Assembly (NCBI GenBank): GCA_039720395.1
Contig: CM077832.1
Span: 22,407,607 to 22,471,606 of the forward strand
Reading direction: 5' to 3'
Length of the DNA stretch: 64,000 nt
Source: Liquidambar formosana
Lineage: Eukaryota; Streptophyta; Magnoliopsida; Saxifragales; Altingiaceae
Shown here: one piece after another, positions 1 through 11,500 of the stretch
Layout: the number at the start of each line of letters is the position of its first letter
How positions within the stretch are numbered: position 1 is the stretch's first letter
Notes under the pieces: model-generated
What the model was told of the DNA's origin: nothing
Database searches by the model: none
What the model saw: only the letters and a program-made list of their open reading frames with translations
Made by a program: the position numbers and the translations under genes

Positions 1-860
1 AAAATGGTAATAGAGATGAATTGGCTGTTAGCTGAATAAGGTGAAAAACATTTGATTAGGCATATGCCCTTTAAAAGAGTAAAACAAAACAAAAGCTAAA
101 AAGGTAGTGAAAACTTTGAAGCGTATTAAATTATACGCCCTTATCATTTCATTCTCTCTCCTCTCCCAGACTGAACAGTTTTCCTTCCCTCTCTCTTCTC
201 TCTCCCATCATCTCCTCTAATCCATTTTTTCTCCATACCCATCAAATACAAGATGCCGTTGGCAAGAAGCTTCGACGGCGGCAAATCTAGTGACTCCAAG
301 AGGTTCTGATGAAGGCAGATTTAATGACTTCAAAAGGTTTTGACAATGGTGAATCTAGTGACGCCAAGAAGCTTCGACGGGGTGGATCTAATCTTCTTCT
401 TCTTCTTCTTCTTTTTTTTATTTTTGTATTTTTTTTTTCTCTTCAGATCAGTGTATAGTGTTTTTTATTTTTTGAAGAATGAAGCTATCCTAATTTTTTG
501 AAGAATGAAATTATTCTTATTTTCAAGATAATTATTCAGACTTTTCACGATAATTATCGTGATTTTTCAAAATAATTTTACTAAAGTTATTATGATTTCA
601 AAGATAATTATCCAAAATTTTCATGATAATTATCGTGATTTTTCAAGATACTTATTGTGAGTTTCTAGTTTTTGTGAAAAATCTAATTGTACATCAAATT
701 GGATAAGTTGCTTGATTTTGCTACTAGTTAAACCGTGAAGATGACAGAGCTACCTTTTGTAGGTTTGGGGTATTTTAGCAAAGCAGTTTGCTTAAGTAAC
801 CGTTCCATTTGAAAAAAGCCAATCACAAACAACCTCTATGCATCATCTCATGAAGTCGTC
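1..860. other. Intergenic DNA with degenerate short repeats
   Basis: No credible gene is seen. A pyrimidine-rich stretch (about 150-240) is followed by an ATG at 253 that opens only 18 codons. Positions 262-395 hold three or four degenerate copies of a roughly 36-bp unit built on GAAGCTTCGACGG and AATCTAGTGAC words, then a CTT/T-rich run (about 395-440). This could be the remnant of a short-repeat gene start, but nothing identifies it. Confidence 0.4.
520..662. repeat. Duplicated palindromic AT-rich repeat
   Basis: Two copies of an approximately 76-bp unit are seen. Each contains the palindrome cacgataattatcgtg (perfect at 546-561, one mismatch at 622-637), flanked by further GATAATTAT words. 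It may form a cruciform or be the end of a degraded transposon. No function is assigned. Confidence 0.6.
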
Positions 861-1300
861 CTTCACATGTCATCCTATGTATCACTACTCCTATTTTTTA
901 TAATTTTTTTAAAAGTTCTAGTCCCTCACATGTCATCCTGTGCATCACTACTTCTATTATTTATAATTTTCTTAGAAGTTGGTAATCATTTAGCAACTAC
1001 TCTTATTATTTATCAACTACTCCTATTATTTCTTATTATTTATCAACTACTCCTATTATTTATAATTTTTTTAAAAGTTCTAATCCCTCACATGTCATCC
1101 TGTGCATCACTACTTCTATTATTTATAATTTTTTTAGAAGTTCATAACCATTTAGCAACTACTCTTATTATTTATCATTTTTTTAAAAGTTCTAGTCCCT
1201 CACATGTCATCCTGTGCATCACTACTTCTATTATTTATAATTTTTTTTAAAAGTTCGTAATCATTTTGCAACTACACCTATTATTTAGCAACTACTCCTA
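861..1300. repeat. Irregular direct repeats, cacatgtcatcctgtgcatc family
   Basis: Four copies of a unit beginning cacatgtcatcctgtgcatc start near 865, 927, 1089 and 1201. They are interleaved with several copies of a TAGCAACTACTCCTATTATTTAT word. The open frame over this stretch is only low-complexity Leu/Ile/Phe and is not a gene. Confidence 0.7.
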
Positions 1301-1315
1301 TTATTTATACTTTCA

Positions 1316-2215
1316 AAACACAAACAGGGAGTGCTCAAAAAGTCTCATATATATAATTATATACTCCGAAAAAGCTTTCACGTTGTTCTCCAAAGATTTT
1401 GTAATAAATGAGATTCAATGAAAAGAGACTCCTACAACTTTATTTGCAGCTTTCCACCACTTGTGTACAAAAATTGGATACCCAACGGCACAACGAACTT
1501 CTTTCTTATTGATAGGCCGATAGGACAAAAAATACAACTGTCATTTTTCCTCCCATGTTTTCAACGTTCATTATTATTAGTCAAAGCCATCTCTCACTAC
1601 GCATGCTCCTTTCGTTTCAAATTGAATATCCTCAACTTCATTTTCAGCTGTTTTAAAATTAGGGTCAAGCGATTGTCTTATCACATAAAATATTTTAAAT
1701 CTCATTTTTAACTTATATTTTTAACATTTTATGAAAATATAAAAAAAAAATTACGAAAACTAATTACACAGTCTACTAAAAAACATTATTTCGGACAACT
1801 TTGTAGGAGAAATTTTTTCCAAAATTTGTCATTTAAATAAACTTTTTATTATTTTTCATGGAAAATAAAATAGAGATTGTAAATTACCAAAATTTCTAGT
1901 TAAAAGATAAATTTTGGAAAAACTTTATTCTACAAAATTGTTCGAAATAATGTTTTCTAGTAAACAATACGACTAGATTTCATAAAACCCTTTTATGTTT
2001 TCCATAAAACCTTAAAAAGTGTAAACTAATGGGGGGTTTAGAATACTTTATGTGGTGACAATAGCCTCCCTCATTAAATTATTATCTTAATCCAACAGTC
2101 ACTAACTTCGTTTTAATCGATTTTCCAAAATATTGTTAATCATGGTTGAAAGCATAAATCCATCACATTGAATTATAATATTTTAAAATGTTTGAATTAT
2201 TATTATAATGGGTAG
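1316..2215 (+). repeat. Upstream duplicate A (paired with 2530-3065)
   Basis: From aaacacaaacaggga onward this segment matches 2530-3065 with scattered differences. The shared landmarks are the CTCCGAAAAAGCTTTCACGTTG block, the CAGCTTTCCACCA block, the TGTTTTCAACGTTCATTA block and the final ACATTGAATTATAATATTTTAAAAT block. The copy is longer because a fold-back element (1662-2073) sits inside it. It is a tandem duplication of the region upstream of UGT-1. Confidence 0.75.
1662..2073. mobile_element. Fold-back MITE, copy 1 (hAT-like)
   Basis: The terminal inverted repeats are imperfect: a left end around gattgtcttatcacata and a right end around tatgtggtgacaatagcc. The middle is also self-complementary, with ttttccaaaatttgtc facing gataaattttggaaaa. 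Flanking 8-mers taaaatta (1654-1661) and ttaaatta (2074-2081) look like a decayed 8-bp target-site duplication. The paralogous segment at 2530-3065 lacks the insertion. It is the same family as 23554-23952. Confidence 0.7.
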
Positions 2216-2529
2216 GGTTTTGTTGACACCTACTTTTTACACTTACACCTGTTAATATTTTTTTATATAAATCATATTTGTTAATCCAATCGTTAAGTTA
2301 CATATTCCTATCATACACGTCATATGTACTAAATTTCAAGTTAATCGGATATTGGGAAATGCTTGATCAGTAAACTTACATTTATTTTAATAAATAAAAC
2401 TTTAATTTCAAGTACTTTATAGATGTCATAATTTGGCCAACCAAGTGAAGCTTCCTACATATATTCCTCCATATTAAAATTTGGAGTTTTGAATGTTTGG
2501 TATGTTTTGAAAGTTTGATACCGAACTTT
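2216..2529. other. AT-rich spacer between upstream duplicates
   Basis: The spacer holds no open frame of note, no recognisable element and no RNA gene. It separates the two upstream duplicates. Confidence 0.4.
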
Positions 2530-3065
2530 CAAAACACAAACAGGGAAGAGTTCAAAAAGTCTTTTATATATAATTATATATACTCCGAAAAAGCTTTCAC
2601 GTTGCACTCAAAGATTTTGTAAAAAATTTCAATTAAAAAAAAAAAAAAGGATTTTGTAAGAAATGAGATTCAATGAATGTTGTAAAAAAACTATAGATTT
2701 TACCACATTTCAGAACTCCTACAACTTTAATTATTCGCAGCTTTCCACCATGCACTTGCGTAACTTCTTCCTTATGGATAGGACATAAAATATAATTGTC
2801 ATTTTTCCTTCCATGTTTTCAACGTTCATTACCATTACCCTATTAGTCAAAGCCATCTTTCACCATACATACTCCCTTCGTTTCGTATTGAATGTCCTCA
2901 TCTTCATTTCCGGCTGTTTTAAAATAATTGTCCTAAACCAGAAGTCACTAACTTTGTTTTAATCAATTTTCCAAAATTTCATTAATCATGGTTAAAAGCT
3001 TAAATTCATCACATTGAATTATAATATTTTAAAATATTAAAATTATTATTATAATTGCGGTTCTA
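2530..3065 (+). repeat. Upstream duplicate B (paired with 1316-2215)
   Basis: This is the second copy of the upstream duplication. It has no fold-back insertion, so it preserves the empty site. It ends about 370 bp before the UGT-1 start codon and may carry distal promoter sequence of UGT-1. Confidence 0.75.
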
Positions 3066-3346
3066 GAATCAAGTTTAAAGAATTCATGAAATGCCAATAT
3101 TTTGAATTTCTTTTTTTATTTGTAATGATGATCATTATTTTCTAGAATTATTAATTCAAGATGATGAAGTGTGCCTTCAATATTATGTAAAATTTCTTAA
3201 ATTATTTAATTTTGAATTGGACGGGCAATTAATGTTTTGTTTATGCTTCAGGGAAAAGTTAGAATATTAATTTATATGGGTGTAAAAGCATTTTAAAAAA
3301 ATTTCTATTTTTTTTTTTTTTTTTTTTTTTCCAAAGAAGATGGCAA

Positions 3347-3353
3347 TATAAAA
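3347..3353 (+). promoter_or_regulatory. Putative TATA box of UGT-1
   Basis: TATAAAA lies 84 bp before the UGT-1 start codon, just after a T-run of about 24 nt, at a reasonable distance for transcription start near 3380. The shared promoter block of UGT-2 to UGT-4 (GCATCTCTTCTA followed by a CATATA box) is not found here, so this promoter differs from the others. Confidence 0.5.
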
Positions 3354-3436
3354 CAGATGGAGTGTTGTATATTCTAGGAATTCTTCATTGAGGTCGTTCA
3401 GTTTCAGCTTTTAGTTGGTTGCTCTACTGAAGATCG

Positions 3437-5324
3437 ATGAGTTCAAAAGAAGCTAGAGAGTCCCATGCAGTGTGTGTACCATATCCAGCAGAGGGCCATG
3501 TGAAACCCATGATGCAACTAGCTAAGCTTCTACACTCAAGAGGCTTCTACATAACCTTTGTCAACATTGAGTCCACTCACAAATGCTTAATTAGGTCCCA
3601 AGGACTTGATTGGGTTCAAGGCTTCGTTGATTTCCAGTTCGAGACCATACCCGACGGATTGCCAACAGCTGATCATGATGCAACCCTAGACAGTCGGACG
3701 ATTTGTGAGGCTCTCAAAAAGAACTGTTTGGCCCCATTTCGAGATCTATTGGCTAAGTTGAACTCATCGATGGAAGTGCCTCGCCTTTCATGCATAATTT
3801 CAGATGGACTCACGAGCTTTGCGAGAACAGCAGGGGAAGAAGTGGGCGTCCCTGTGGGGCAATTTTGGCCTGCCTCGGCTTGTGGCTTCATGGGATGTCT
3901 GCAGTACCCAGAACTCATCAAAAGAGGAATTGTTCCATTCAAAGGTGCAGTTACTCCCTCCCTTTTTCTTTTATTCTTCTTCTTTCTTTTTTTGGGTTAT
4001 TCCAAAATTACTTTCACATTCAAAATATCAATGATTTTTTTGAATTGATTTTCTTAAATATCCTTTCTCATTAGCATTTTACTTTTTTCAATGTTTTGTG
4101 AACTTGAAAGCAAAATTGTACTCCGTGTCAAAACATTTATATTAATGTGAAAGTATTTAAAAGGATTTTCTAAAAAAAATGTGCTCTTTCAAAAGTGACA
4201 ATCAAATAAGAATGGAGGGTTTACTAAAATTAAGTCTACTAAGCCTTTGGTCTATAACAATTTAAACTTCATTCAAGAATTTCATAACAAAAATTATAAT
4301 GATGTCCAGCACAATTCCATGATTGATGGTGAACAGTGTTTTTGGGAAACTTTGAATCCTTTTGTAACAATTTTATCCTTCATCCTTGTCAGATGAAAAC
4401 TTCGCTACTGATGGCACTCTTGATACACCGATAGATTGGATCCCAGGCATGAGAAATATTCGACTCAAGGACATCCCAACTCTAATTAGAACCACAGATC
4501 CTAATGACTTCCTCCTCAATTACATGATAGATGAAACACAAAGCTGCTTAAAAGCTTCTGCAATCATCATCAACACATTTGAGGCATTTGAAAAGGAAGT
4601 GTTAGCAGCAATTAAGACCATGGCCCCTCGAATTTACAGTGTGGGTCCTTTTTCCTTACTCGGACGGCACATGCCCAATAGCCAAGTCAAGTCATTTGGG
4701 TTAAGTTTATGGAAGGAAGACTCAAAATGCCTAGAATGGCTAGCTAAAAGAGAACCCAAATCGGTTGTGTACGTGAATTATGGTAGCACGACAGTAATGA
4801 CAGACCAACACTTGAAAGAGTTTGCTTGGGGGCTTGCAAGCAGCAACCACCCATTTCTATGGATCATCCGACCCGATATTGTGATGGGTGATTCGGCATT
4901 ATTGCCCCAAGAATTCATTGAGGAGACTAAAGATAGAGGATTGCTAGCCAATTGGTGCCCACAGGATCAAGTGCTTTCTCACCCATCTATCGGAGTTTTT
5001 CTAACACATTGCGGTTGGAATTCTACATTGGAAAGCGTATGTGGAGGGGTTCCTACAATCTGTTGGCCTTTCTTATATGATCAGCAAACGAATTGTCGGT
5101 ATGCATGCACTTTGTGGGGGATTGGCATGGAAGTCAATCATGATGTAAAGCGTGACGAAGTTAAAAATCTTGTGAGGGAAATGATGGAAGGGGATAAAGG
5201 GAAGCAAATGAGGAACAAAGCTCTGGAATGGAAGAAGGAAGCAGAGGAAGCCACTGATATTGGAGGGTCATCTTACAATAATTTTGAAAAATTAATTAAG
5301 GAGGTTCTCCATTGTAGTGACTAG
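3437..5324 (+). CDS. UGT-1: UDP-glycosyltransferase, UGT85 type, intact
   Basis: Two exons, 3437-3944 and 4393-5324, join across a GT-AG phase-1 intron of 448 bp to give 479 residues, the normal family length. Family-1 glycosyltransferases move glucose from UDP-glucose to a small hydroxylated acceptor in the cytosol; UGT85 members act on terpenoid, iridoid, cyanohydrin or cytokinin acceptors. The catalytic His is at about 21 and its Asp partner at about 123 (IISDG). The 44-residue PSPG sugar-donor box spans about 357-400, from WCPQ through HCGWNS to the final Asp-Gln pair. Near the catalytic His this copy has Glu19 and Lys23 where the paralogs have Gln and Asn. The start ATG matches the paralogs. 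The acceptor cannot be read from sequence. Confidence 0.93.
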
Positions 5325-6254
5325 TGAGTGAGTGAGAACCAAGTGGGGGCAACCTATCATGGCTATTGTGGTCAGTGGTCAAAACCATAATTTAAAATTA
5401 AGACCTTGGCAATAAGAACCTGTCTTCAACTGCCGATGCATGGCATGCTTGCAATAAGAACTTTTTCAATAGCCATTGTGGGGAGGCTTCCAATGTTGAT
5501 TATTTATATTGTCGTTAAATTACTCTAATCACTACTTATGAATGATGAATTGTCTTCAACTTGAGCATTCTTGATGCCATTTGTTTTATGCTGCTAGAGG
5601 CCCATTTGCTAAAGTTGAACATTCCGCTAGAAGCACTGCCCAAGTTAAATGCTAAAGCCTTCAAGACTTTTCTTCTCAAATCTCTAATGACATATCTGTC
5701 TGTTGCTTCTTTACTTTTACTTTTTCGATCTACCAAAATTTAATTTAACCCATTTTTCTAAATCTATAGGGGGATTTGGCCATAAGTCACTAATATGAGA
5801 CTTATTAAGCATTTACTCAACTGACTTTTATATAATTCAATTAGTCCAATTGGCATTAATCTGACAAAAATACTCTTCTCACTGAAGAAGGGGAGTCGTT
5901 TCTACCCAAGCCTACCCGTGAGCTCTCTCTTGTCGTCGAACTTTGACCACTTCTAGCAACTTTTCAACCTGGCAACTACCTTCTCCATCTCTAGCGACTG
6001 CACCCTAACTGAATTTGAACCATTTTCTACTTCAACCAAATTTCCTGAGGACCATCAACAACTTCATCCTTCCACTTCAGTCCTTCAGTTCGAGAGTGTA
6101 GATCCACTGGCCTATGCTAGCTCTACGCAGATAGAAGGCTATAGACTGTAGTTGGTCACATGGGGTTTTGATCATGCCTCAGAATTCAAAAATAACCCAA
6201 ACAAAATCATGAAGGTTTCAGTAGGTTTCGAACTTTGCAGCCAAAGCTATAGGA
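5325..6254. other. Spacer downstream of UGT-1
   Basis: The first 80 bp are 3' UTR-like and share a block (ggtcagtggtcaaaaccat) with the ends of UGT-2 and UGT-3. The rest has only short chance frames, including a 60-codon frame at 5561-5743 that I cannot match to a family. No gene is supported. Confidence 0.45.
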
Positions 6255-6456
6255 GTTTTCCTCATGGTGATGTTATGCCTATTAAAATATCGAAGCTTAC
6301 TCTTACCACTAGATACCCCCTTTTTTCTTTTCCTTTTTTTCTCTTTTTCTCCTATTTATTATTCTATCTTTTTTAGAAATGTGAGAGCAAAACAATACCC
6401 CAAGTTTACTTTTAAAATTATCTAATTATATTTTTGGTAGTTTCCTAATAAAAGTG
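6255..6456. repeat. Duplicated spacer segment (paired with 14880-15071)
   Basis: This 200-bp stretch, from TCATGGTGATG to CCTAATAAAAGTG, recurs at 14880-15071. There it runs straight into the DNA that here begins at 8449. It marks the left part of the duplicated UGT-2/UGT-3 block and proves that the DNA in between is an insertion. Confidence 0.8.
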
Positions 6457-6575
6457 TGTACGCACAAATTTTGTGTCTAAAAATAAATAGACCAAAGAAG
6501 TGAACAAAGGATAATTTTATTAATTTGTAGTAGCGGAATACAATTTCTATGTAGACTTTGTTTACAAAGTAAAGT

Positions 6576-6732
6576 TGTAATACCCCAAATATTTATTGAT
6601 CTATTTTACGTGTATATTCGGTGGAATTGTACACAGGGTGATAAATTTAAATATTTTATATAGAGAATGAAAATGAGGTCAATTGGATGTTGGGAGACAT
6701 TGCATTAAATTGCTTTGGATGGAGAAGATGAT

Positions 6733-6772
<40 letters not shown>

Positions 6773-7719
6773 GAAAGAAAAGTCAAAAGAAGAAGAAAAA
6801 AATGGCATGAGAATAGAAGAAAAGAAGAAGAAGAAAGAAGAGAAGAAAAGTAAAAGGAAAGAAGAAAGATGCAGGGATTAGGTGTAGAAAAAAGGATGGA
6901 AAGAAAAGATAGGAGACAGGGACGTGAGAAGAGAAGAAACAAAGGAAGAGAGAGAAAAAGGAGGTAGGGACGGGAGAGAAGGAAATAAATAGAGAAGAAG
7001 GGAGGAGAGAAAGAGAAAGGCAGGGAGGAAGCCGAGAGACGCATAGGGCAGATGGATGCTTGTAGGAGATGGGAGTTCCAATCCCACATCTGTGAATATA
7101 GATTTTATATTTCTTGAGCAGATCTACACGTCTACACTTGTGGTTAATCATTTTATTCACTTATTTTTGATGTAGGGGGTCTAATTCTTGTACAGTGAAT
7201 GATGATTATTTTGATGCATATATTAAAATTTAATTTATGCATGGTGATATATATTGATAATGATATTATTTGATGTCATAGATTATGATGGTTGATTTTA
7301 TTGAGGCCAATATATTTGGGAATTGAATTATTATTAATAAACGGATCATATTTGAGGTTTATGATTTAGAGTTCTTATTATTCGATTTATATATTATTTT
7401 GAATATAATTGCATGTACTGTGTGTGAGAATATTTGAAACATTATTTATTGTATAGGAATTGGATTTCCTACTGGGTTGTTGTTTGCTCACCCCAATATA
7501 TTTTCAGGTGATCACTGTTGGAAGCACACAATAAAATTAGGGTCGAGATTTGGAGAGACTATTGTGTACATTTATTTTTATTTAAAACTGATGTAATTTT
7601 ATTTCGATTAGTTGGACAATGTATATTGATGATGAGATTTGGGTTAACCATCACTACCTACAGCTGCAGAACTCATAAAAATTGTATGTGTTACTATATA
7701 TAAATTTTGGGGCGTTACA
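6576..7719. mobile_element. Inner solo LTR nested in the outer one, TSD AAAGT
   Basis: This 1144-bp insertion starts TGTAATACCCC and ends GGGGCGTTACA. It is flanked by AAAGT at 6571-6575 and 7720-7724. TGTAAxxCCCC starts are common in plant gypsy LTRs. It contains a TA microsatellite (6736-6769) and a purine-rich tract (6770-7030). Long frames on the minus strand over that tract are low-complexity Ser/Leu/Phe and not genes. Confidence 0.75.
6736..6769. repeat. (TA)n microsatellite
   Basis: A run of about 17 TA units lies inside the inner solo LTR. Confidence 0.95.
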
Positions 7720-9439
7720 AAAGTAATCCTCTGATTCTTTTCTCTTTGAAACTTTGACTCAAGTGCTTGAGCAGCTTGTTCTCGATTCAACAGGAGAAAT
7801 CTTCTCTGATATAGGCGGAATAGATCTTTTGTATGAGTCCCTAGGCTTTGAGGGTATTAGAGACTACGAGCTTATCTTTGGTGTAGAAATTTTATAGAGC
7901 TTTTGAGGCTTTAATCCGATAGAGTTTCAATACTTGAATGTTGGTCGCAACAGAGCTTTTGACGCAACAGAGCTTTTGAGGCTTTGGTCTGACAAAGCTT
8001 TGTTGCTTGAATCTCTCTCATCTTGACCCTTAGGGGCTACCTCTATTTATAGTGGTGGGGGAAAGAGTATTCTGATAAAAATTGACTTCTTAATAATTAT
8101 TCCTTATTTATCTTTTATAAAATGATAAATATTAATTATTTGATAGCCAGCCTAATCAAAATACGTGGCAGCATTTGATTGGAAAAATTATTTGTCCTCC
8201 TTCTATTTGGTCTCACATGACAAATGGCAATATTTGATTTGGCTACCTGTGTAGCAATTTTAAAACAAATGACAACTAGTAACTTGCCAACACTGTGTAA
8301 TAAAAGACACATGGCATACAATTATTTGCCATAAATATATCTCGCTCAACTTATAAGAAGACATGTGGCCAAATTTAATTTGTCATAATTTAGTTGACTT
8401 TAAGACACGTGCCCACTTGTGAGTAGTTGCAAATCGTTCTACAAAGTGATCAAGCTTACAATAAAATTATTAAACTAGTAAAATTTTGTTATTTCATAGA
8501 CAATGAATAATAGTAAAATTGTAAAATTCACTTAACAAATAGTAAACTAGTATAATTTTACTACTTCATTTACTATTGTGAACATGCACAATGACAAATA
8601 GTAAAGTTCTACGATTTTAATATTTTTGTTAATTACCTAGTTAACATGGATCTTGTTTGAAGATGCCAACGAGTAAAGTTCAAAAATATAATTTTTTTTC
8701 AAGAAAGATGTTTAAGTTATGACTTTTTAAAAATTGGAATACTAAAAAACCAAGTTAATTACATATGGTGTCCTTAATAACAAAAAATGGAGTGCCCATA
8801 GTAACAATAAGGGTAAACAAATAAACAATATTCAATAAAAATGTGACTAATTGCTAAATAAGTCTCACTTGCATTTATTAATAAAATTTGAAAAACTCTT
8901 ACTTGACTAATTGCTAATATTTTATCTAATAATGGACTAATCGCCAAATTCTCCAAATCAATAATAACGTAATGTTTGTAAAGGTTTTGATTTTGATTTG
9001 TGCATGGTGCATATTTCGCGTCGTTTGTCCAACAAAATAACAAAAAAAATATTTTTTGTTTTCTTATGGACAGTAGGGTCAGGAAAGATGGTTGCCATTA
9101 ATGGTTTAATATTTCGTCCTTTTCTTGAAAGCAGTAAACTTCATTATTTGTGCAAAAATTGAATACGCCACAGGTGAAATTTAACTTCTTCCTTTTATAG
9201 GCTATAACAGTCATGAAAGAGAGTCATCATTGTCCCAAAATTAATTGACTTCGATCATATTCAGGCCAATGGCCCTTGACTCTTCTTTTTGTTTTTGTTA
9301 CCCATATAATATATCTACAATTTCATTTTAGGCCCTGCTCATTTTATTTTTGACCCCTAGATTTTTTTTTATTTTTTATTTATTTATAACTATCTGCTGT
9401 ATATATGGTTGCTATTTTTCCTTCAAAAGTCCTCAAAAT

Positions 9440-9500
9440 TCAATAGGGATGGTGAAAGCATCTCTTCTACACGTACTATATAAGCTGGGGAACCTTTGGT
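9440..9500 (+). promoter_or_regulatory. Conserved promoter block of UGT-2 with TATA box
   Basis: GGTGAAAGCATCTCTTCTAC, ACGTACTATATAAGCTGGGG and then GAACCTTTGGTTGAGGC are shared almost word for word with UGT-3 (16150-16205), and more loosely with UGT-4. TATATAA is at 9477-9483. An ACGT core (bZIP-type site) lies 6 bp before it. Confidence 0.6.
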
Positions 9501-10095
9501 TGAGGCGCTTAATTTCAACTTTGAGTTGGTTGCTCTACTGAAGATAAGTTCAAAAGAAGCTAGAGAGTCCCATGCAGTGTGTGTACCATTCCCAGCACAG
9601 GGCCATGTGAACCCAATAATGCAAGTAGCCAAGCTTCTACACTCAAGAGGCTTCTACATAACCCTTGTCAACACTGACTTCATTCATAAGCGCTTGGTCA
9701 GGTCCCAACGACTTGATTGGGTTCAAAGGCTTCGTTGATTTCCAGTTCGAAACCGTAGCGGACGGATTGCCGCCATGTGATGATGACGCAACGTCACAAG
9801 ATACTCAGATGATTTGTGATGCGCTCCGAAAGAACGGATTGGCCTCGTTTCGAGATCTGTTGGCTAAGCTGAACTCATCGTTGGGAGTGCCTCAGCTTAC
9901 ATGCATCATTTCAGCTGCATTCATGAGCTTTGCCAGAATAGCAGGGGAAGAAGTGGGCGTTCCTGTGGTGCAATTTTGTCCTGCCGCGGCTTGTGGCTTC
10001 ATGGCATATCTTCACTACGCTGAACTCATCAAAAGAGGCATTGTTCCTTTCAAAGGTACGTAGTTCTATATTCTCTTGACGGTGTCTGTGTGCGC

Positions 10096-10096
<1 letters not shown>

Positions 10097-10126
<30 letters not shown>
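10097..10126. repeat. (GA)n microsatellite in UGT-2 intron
   Basis: About 15 GA units lie 40 bp past the donor site. UGT-3 has only a short remnant at the same place (16797-16808). Confidence 0.95.
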
Positions 10127-10128
<2 letters not shown>

Positions 10129-10279
10129 GTGGATGCATGGACGGAGCAATATGGGCAATTGCCTCACCGTTTTTTCTTTATATTTTATACCTTAAATCTT
10201 TTTGAATTTTTAGACTTGACACAATTAAATTTTGAATTTTTAGACTTGACACAATTAAAATATTTTAAACCCCCTTCAA

Positions 10280-10301
10280 CCCCCCCCCCCCCCCCCCCCC
10301 C
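10280..10301. repeat. Poly-C run in UGT-2 intron
   Basis: A run of 22 C is followed by T8, next to a duplicated 26-bp TTTTTGAATTTTTAGACTTG word at about 10199 and 10225. Length errors in sequencing are likely here. Confidence 0.9.
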
Positions 10302-11262
10302 TTTTTTTTCTTCCTATAAAAGCTGTAATCCCGCCTACTATGTCATATCAACATTTTCTATTCCATCAAAATATATATATGTATATATATATTCCATCTC
10401 TTTAAATCCTTCAAAAGATGAGGTCGCAACTGCATTAAATTGAAATATGATTTATTAATAAATTATAATTTTTTTTAAAAATTATTTGTACCTCAAAACC
10501 ATGCATAAGATATAAAATAAAATAATTGAATCAAAATTCTCCTCCCCTCAACTAAAATCTTGATTCCATTCCCTGTGTGAGAGTAGCAATCCCATTCGTT
10601 TGATGGGATGGGGGACTGTTTGGGATAGGGTGAGAGAGTGAGAGAGGACCTTTTTTTTTTGTGGCTGTGAGAGTCAGAGATCTGTTCGTGTGGGGTAAAG
10701 GTTGGGTTTTCACCAGTCAACATGAGATAATGATCTCGAATCATTTTCGGATGCCTATAATAATTGGGGTGCACATCGCAAAAGATTTTACGTTTGGTAC
10801 TTTCCTAAGAGTTCATAATTGCATATAGATATTAAATTACCACAAGTAGCAAAGGACAATTTTATTATGGGTAGTTATGGATTGGCCCACTAAAGAGTGA
10901 CTATCTTTAAATCAGCCCAAAAAAAAATTTTCCTATTATATTGAACCCATTTTTTATGTGAAGTTACAAGAATGACCCTATTCTCATGATTTTACCCCCT
11001 CTCTCAACAATCTCCCTTGTCCTTGCCCATAAACTCTTCCACTCCTGGCAAACTCCATTTTTTCCGGTTTGCTCCATCTTTTCTGGCCAACTCTCTTTTT
11101 TTTTCTTTCCTTTTTCTTTTTTAATGTATCTTCTTCTTTTTTTAGATGAATCATTGAAACTGTATTTTTAAATTTTTGAACTTGAATCATTGCTCATTTC
11201 CCTCTTAAACTTAGAAAATAAAAACCAAAAAAAAAAAAAAAAACATATATATATAACACAAT

Positions 11263-11428
11263 TCTGATCAGGTCGGCACATATTGATATAAGTTATATCA
11301 GCGCCATACATTAGGGTTATATCTCATGCATTGGCCCAATGTCCCCATAATCCACTAATGCACAAGGTATAACCCCTAATGCAAGTGTTGATATAAGTTA
11401 TATCAACACGTGCTTATCTGATCATTAT
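11263..11428. mobile_element. Small inverted-repeat MITE in R1
   Basis: The two ends are inverted copies of about 55 bp, from tctgatcaggtcggcac to tgcttatctgatcat. Each arm carries gatataagttatatc, itself a palindrome around a central G. The same element is at about 30917-31080 in the second copy. Loose relatives of its end words appear near 20221-20310. Confidence 0.65.

Positions 11429-11498
<70 letters not shown>
11429..11498. repeat. (TA)n microsatellite
   Basis: About 70 bp of TA repeat directly follows the MITE. The copy at 31082-31092 has only about five units, so it expanded here or contracted there. Confidence 0.95.

Positions 11499-11500
<2 letters not shown>

Larger units (their letters stand above)
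6457..8443. mobile_element. Outer solo LTR-like insertion, TSD AAGTG
   Basis: The element begins TGTACGCAC and ends GTTCTACA, so it has TG..CA ends, and is flanked by AAGTG at 6452-6456 and 8444-8448. The paralogous block reads AAAAGTGATCGAGC uninterrupted at about 15068, the empty site. TG..CA ends, a 5-bp duplication and no coding sequence suggest a solo LTR. Without the nested insertion it is about 840 bp. The orientation of its source is unknown. Confidence 0.75.

Noticed and set aside
867..1250. 127-codon open frame on the + strand
   Set aside because: Only low-complexity Leu/Ile/Phe/Tyr coded by the AT-rich direct repeats; no domain, no start context, no paralog.
5536..5743. Overlapping 60-66-codon frames downstream of UGT-1
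   Set aside because: Briefly resembled a degenerate helical protein, but I could not tie it to a family and there is no other exon nearby.
6679..7160. Three overlapping minus-strand frames of 69-136 codons
   Set aside because: They are translations of the purine-rich tract and TA repeat inside a solo LTR; the composition is Ser/Leu/Phe only.
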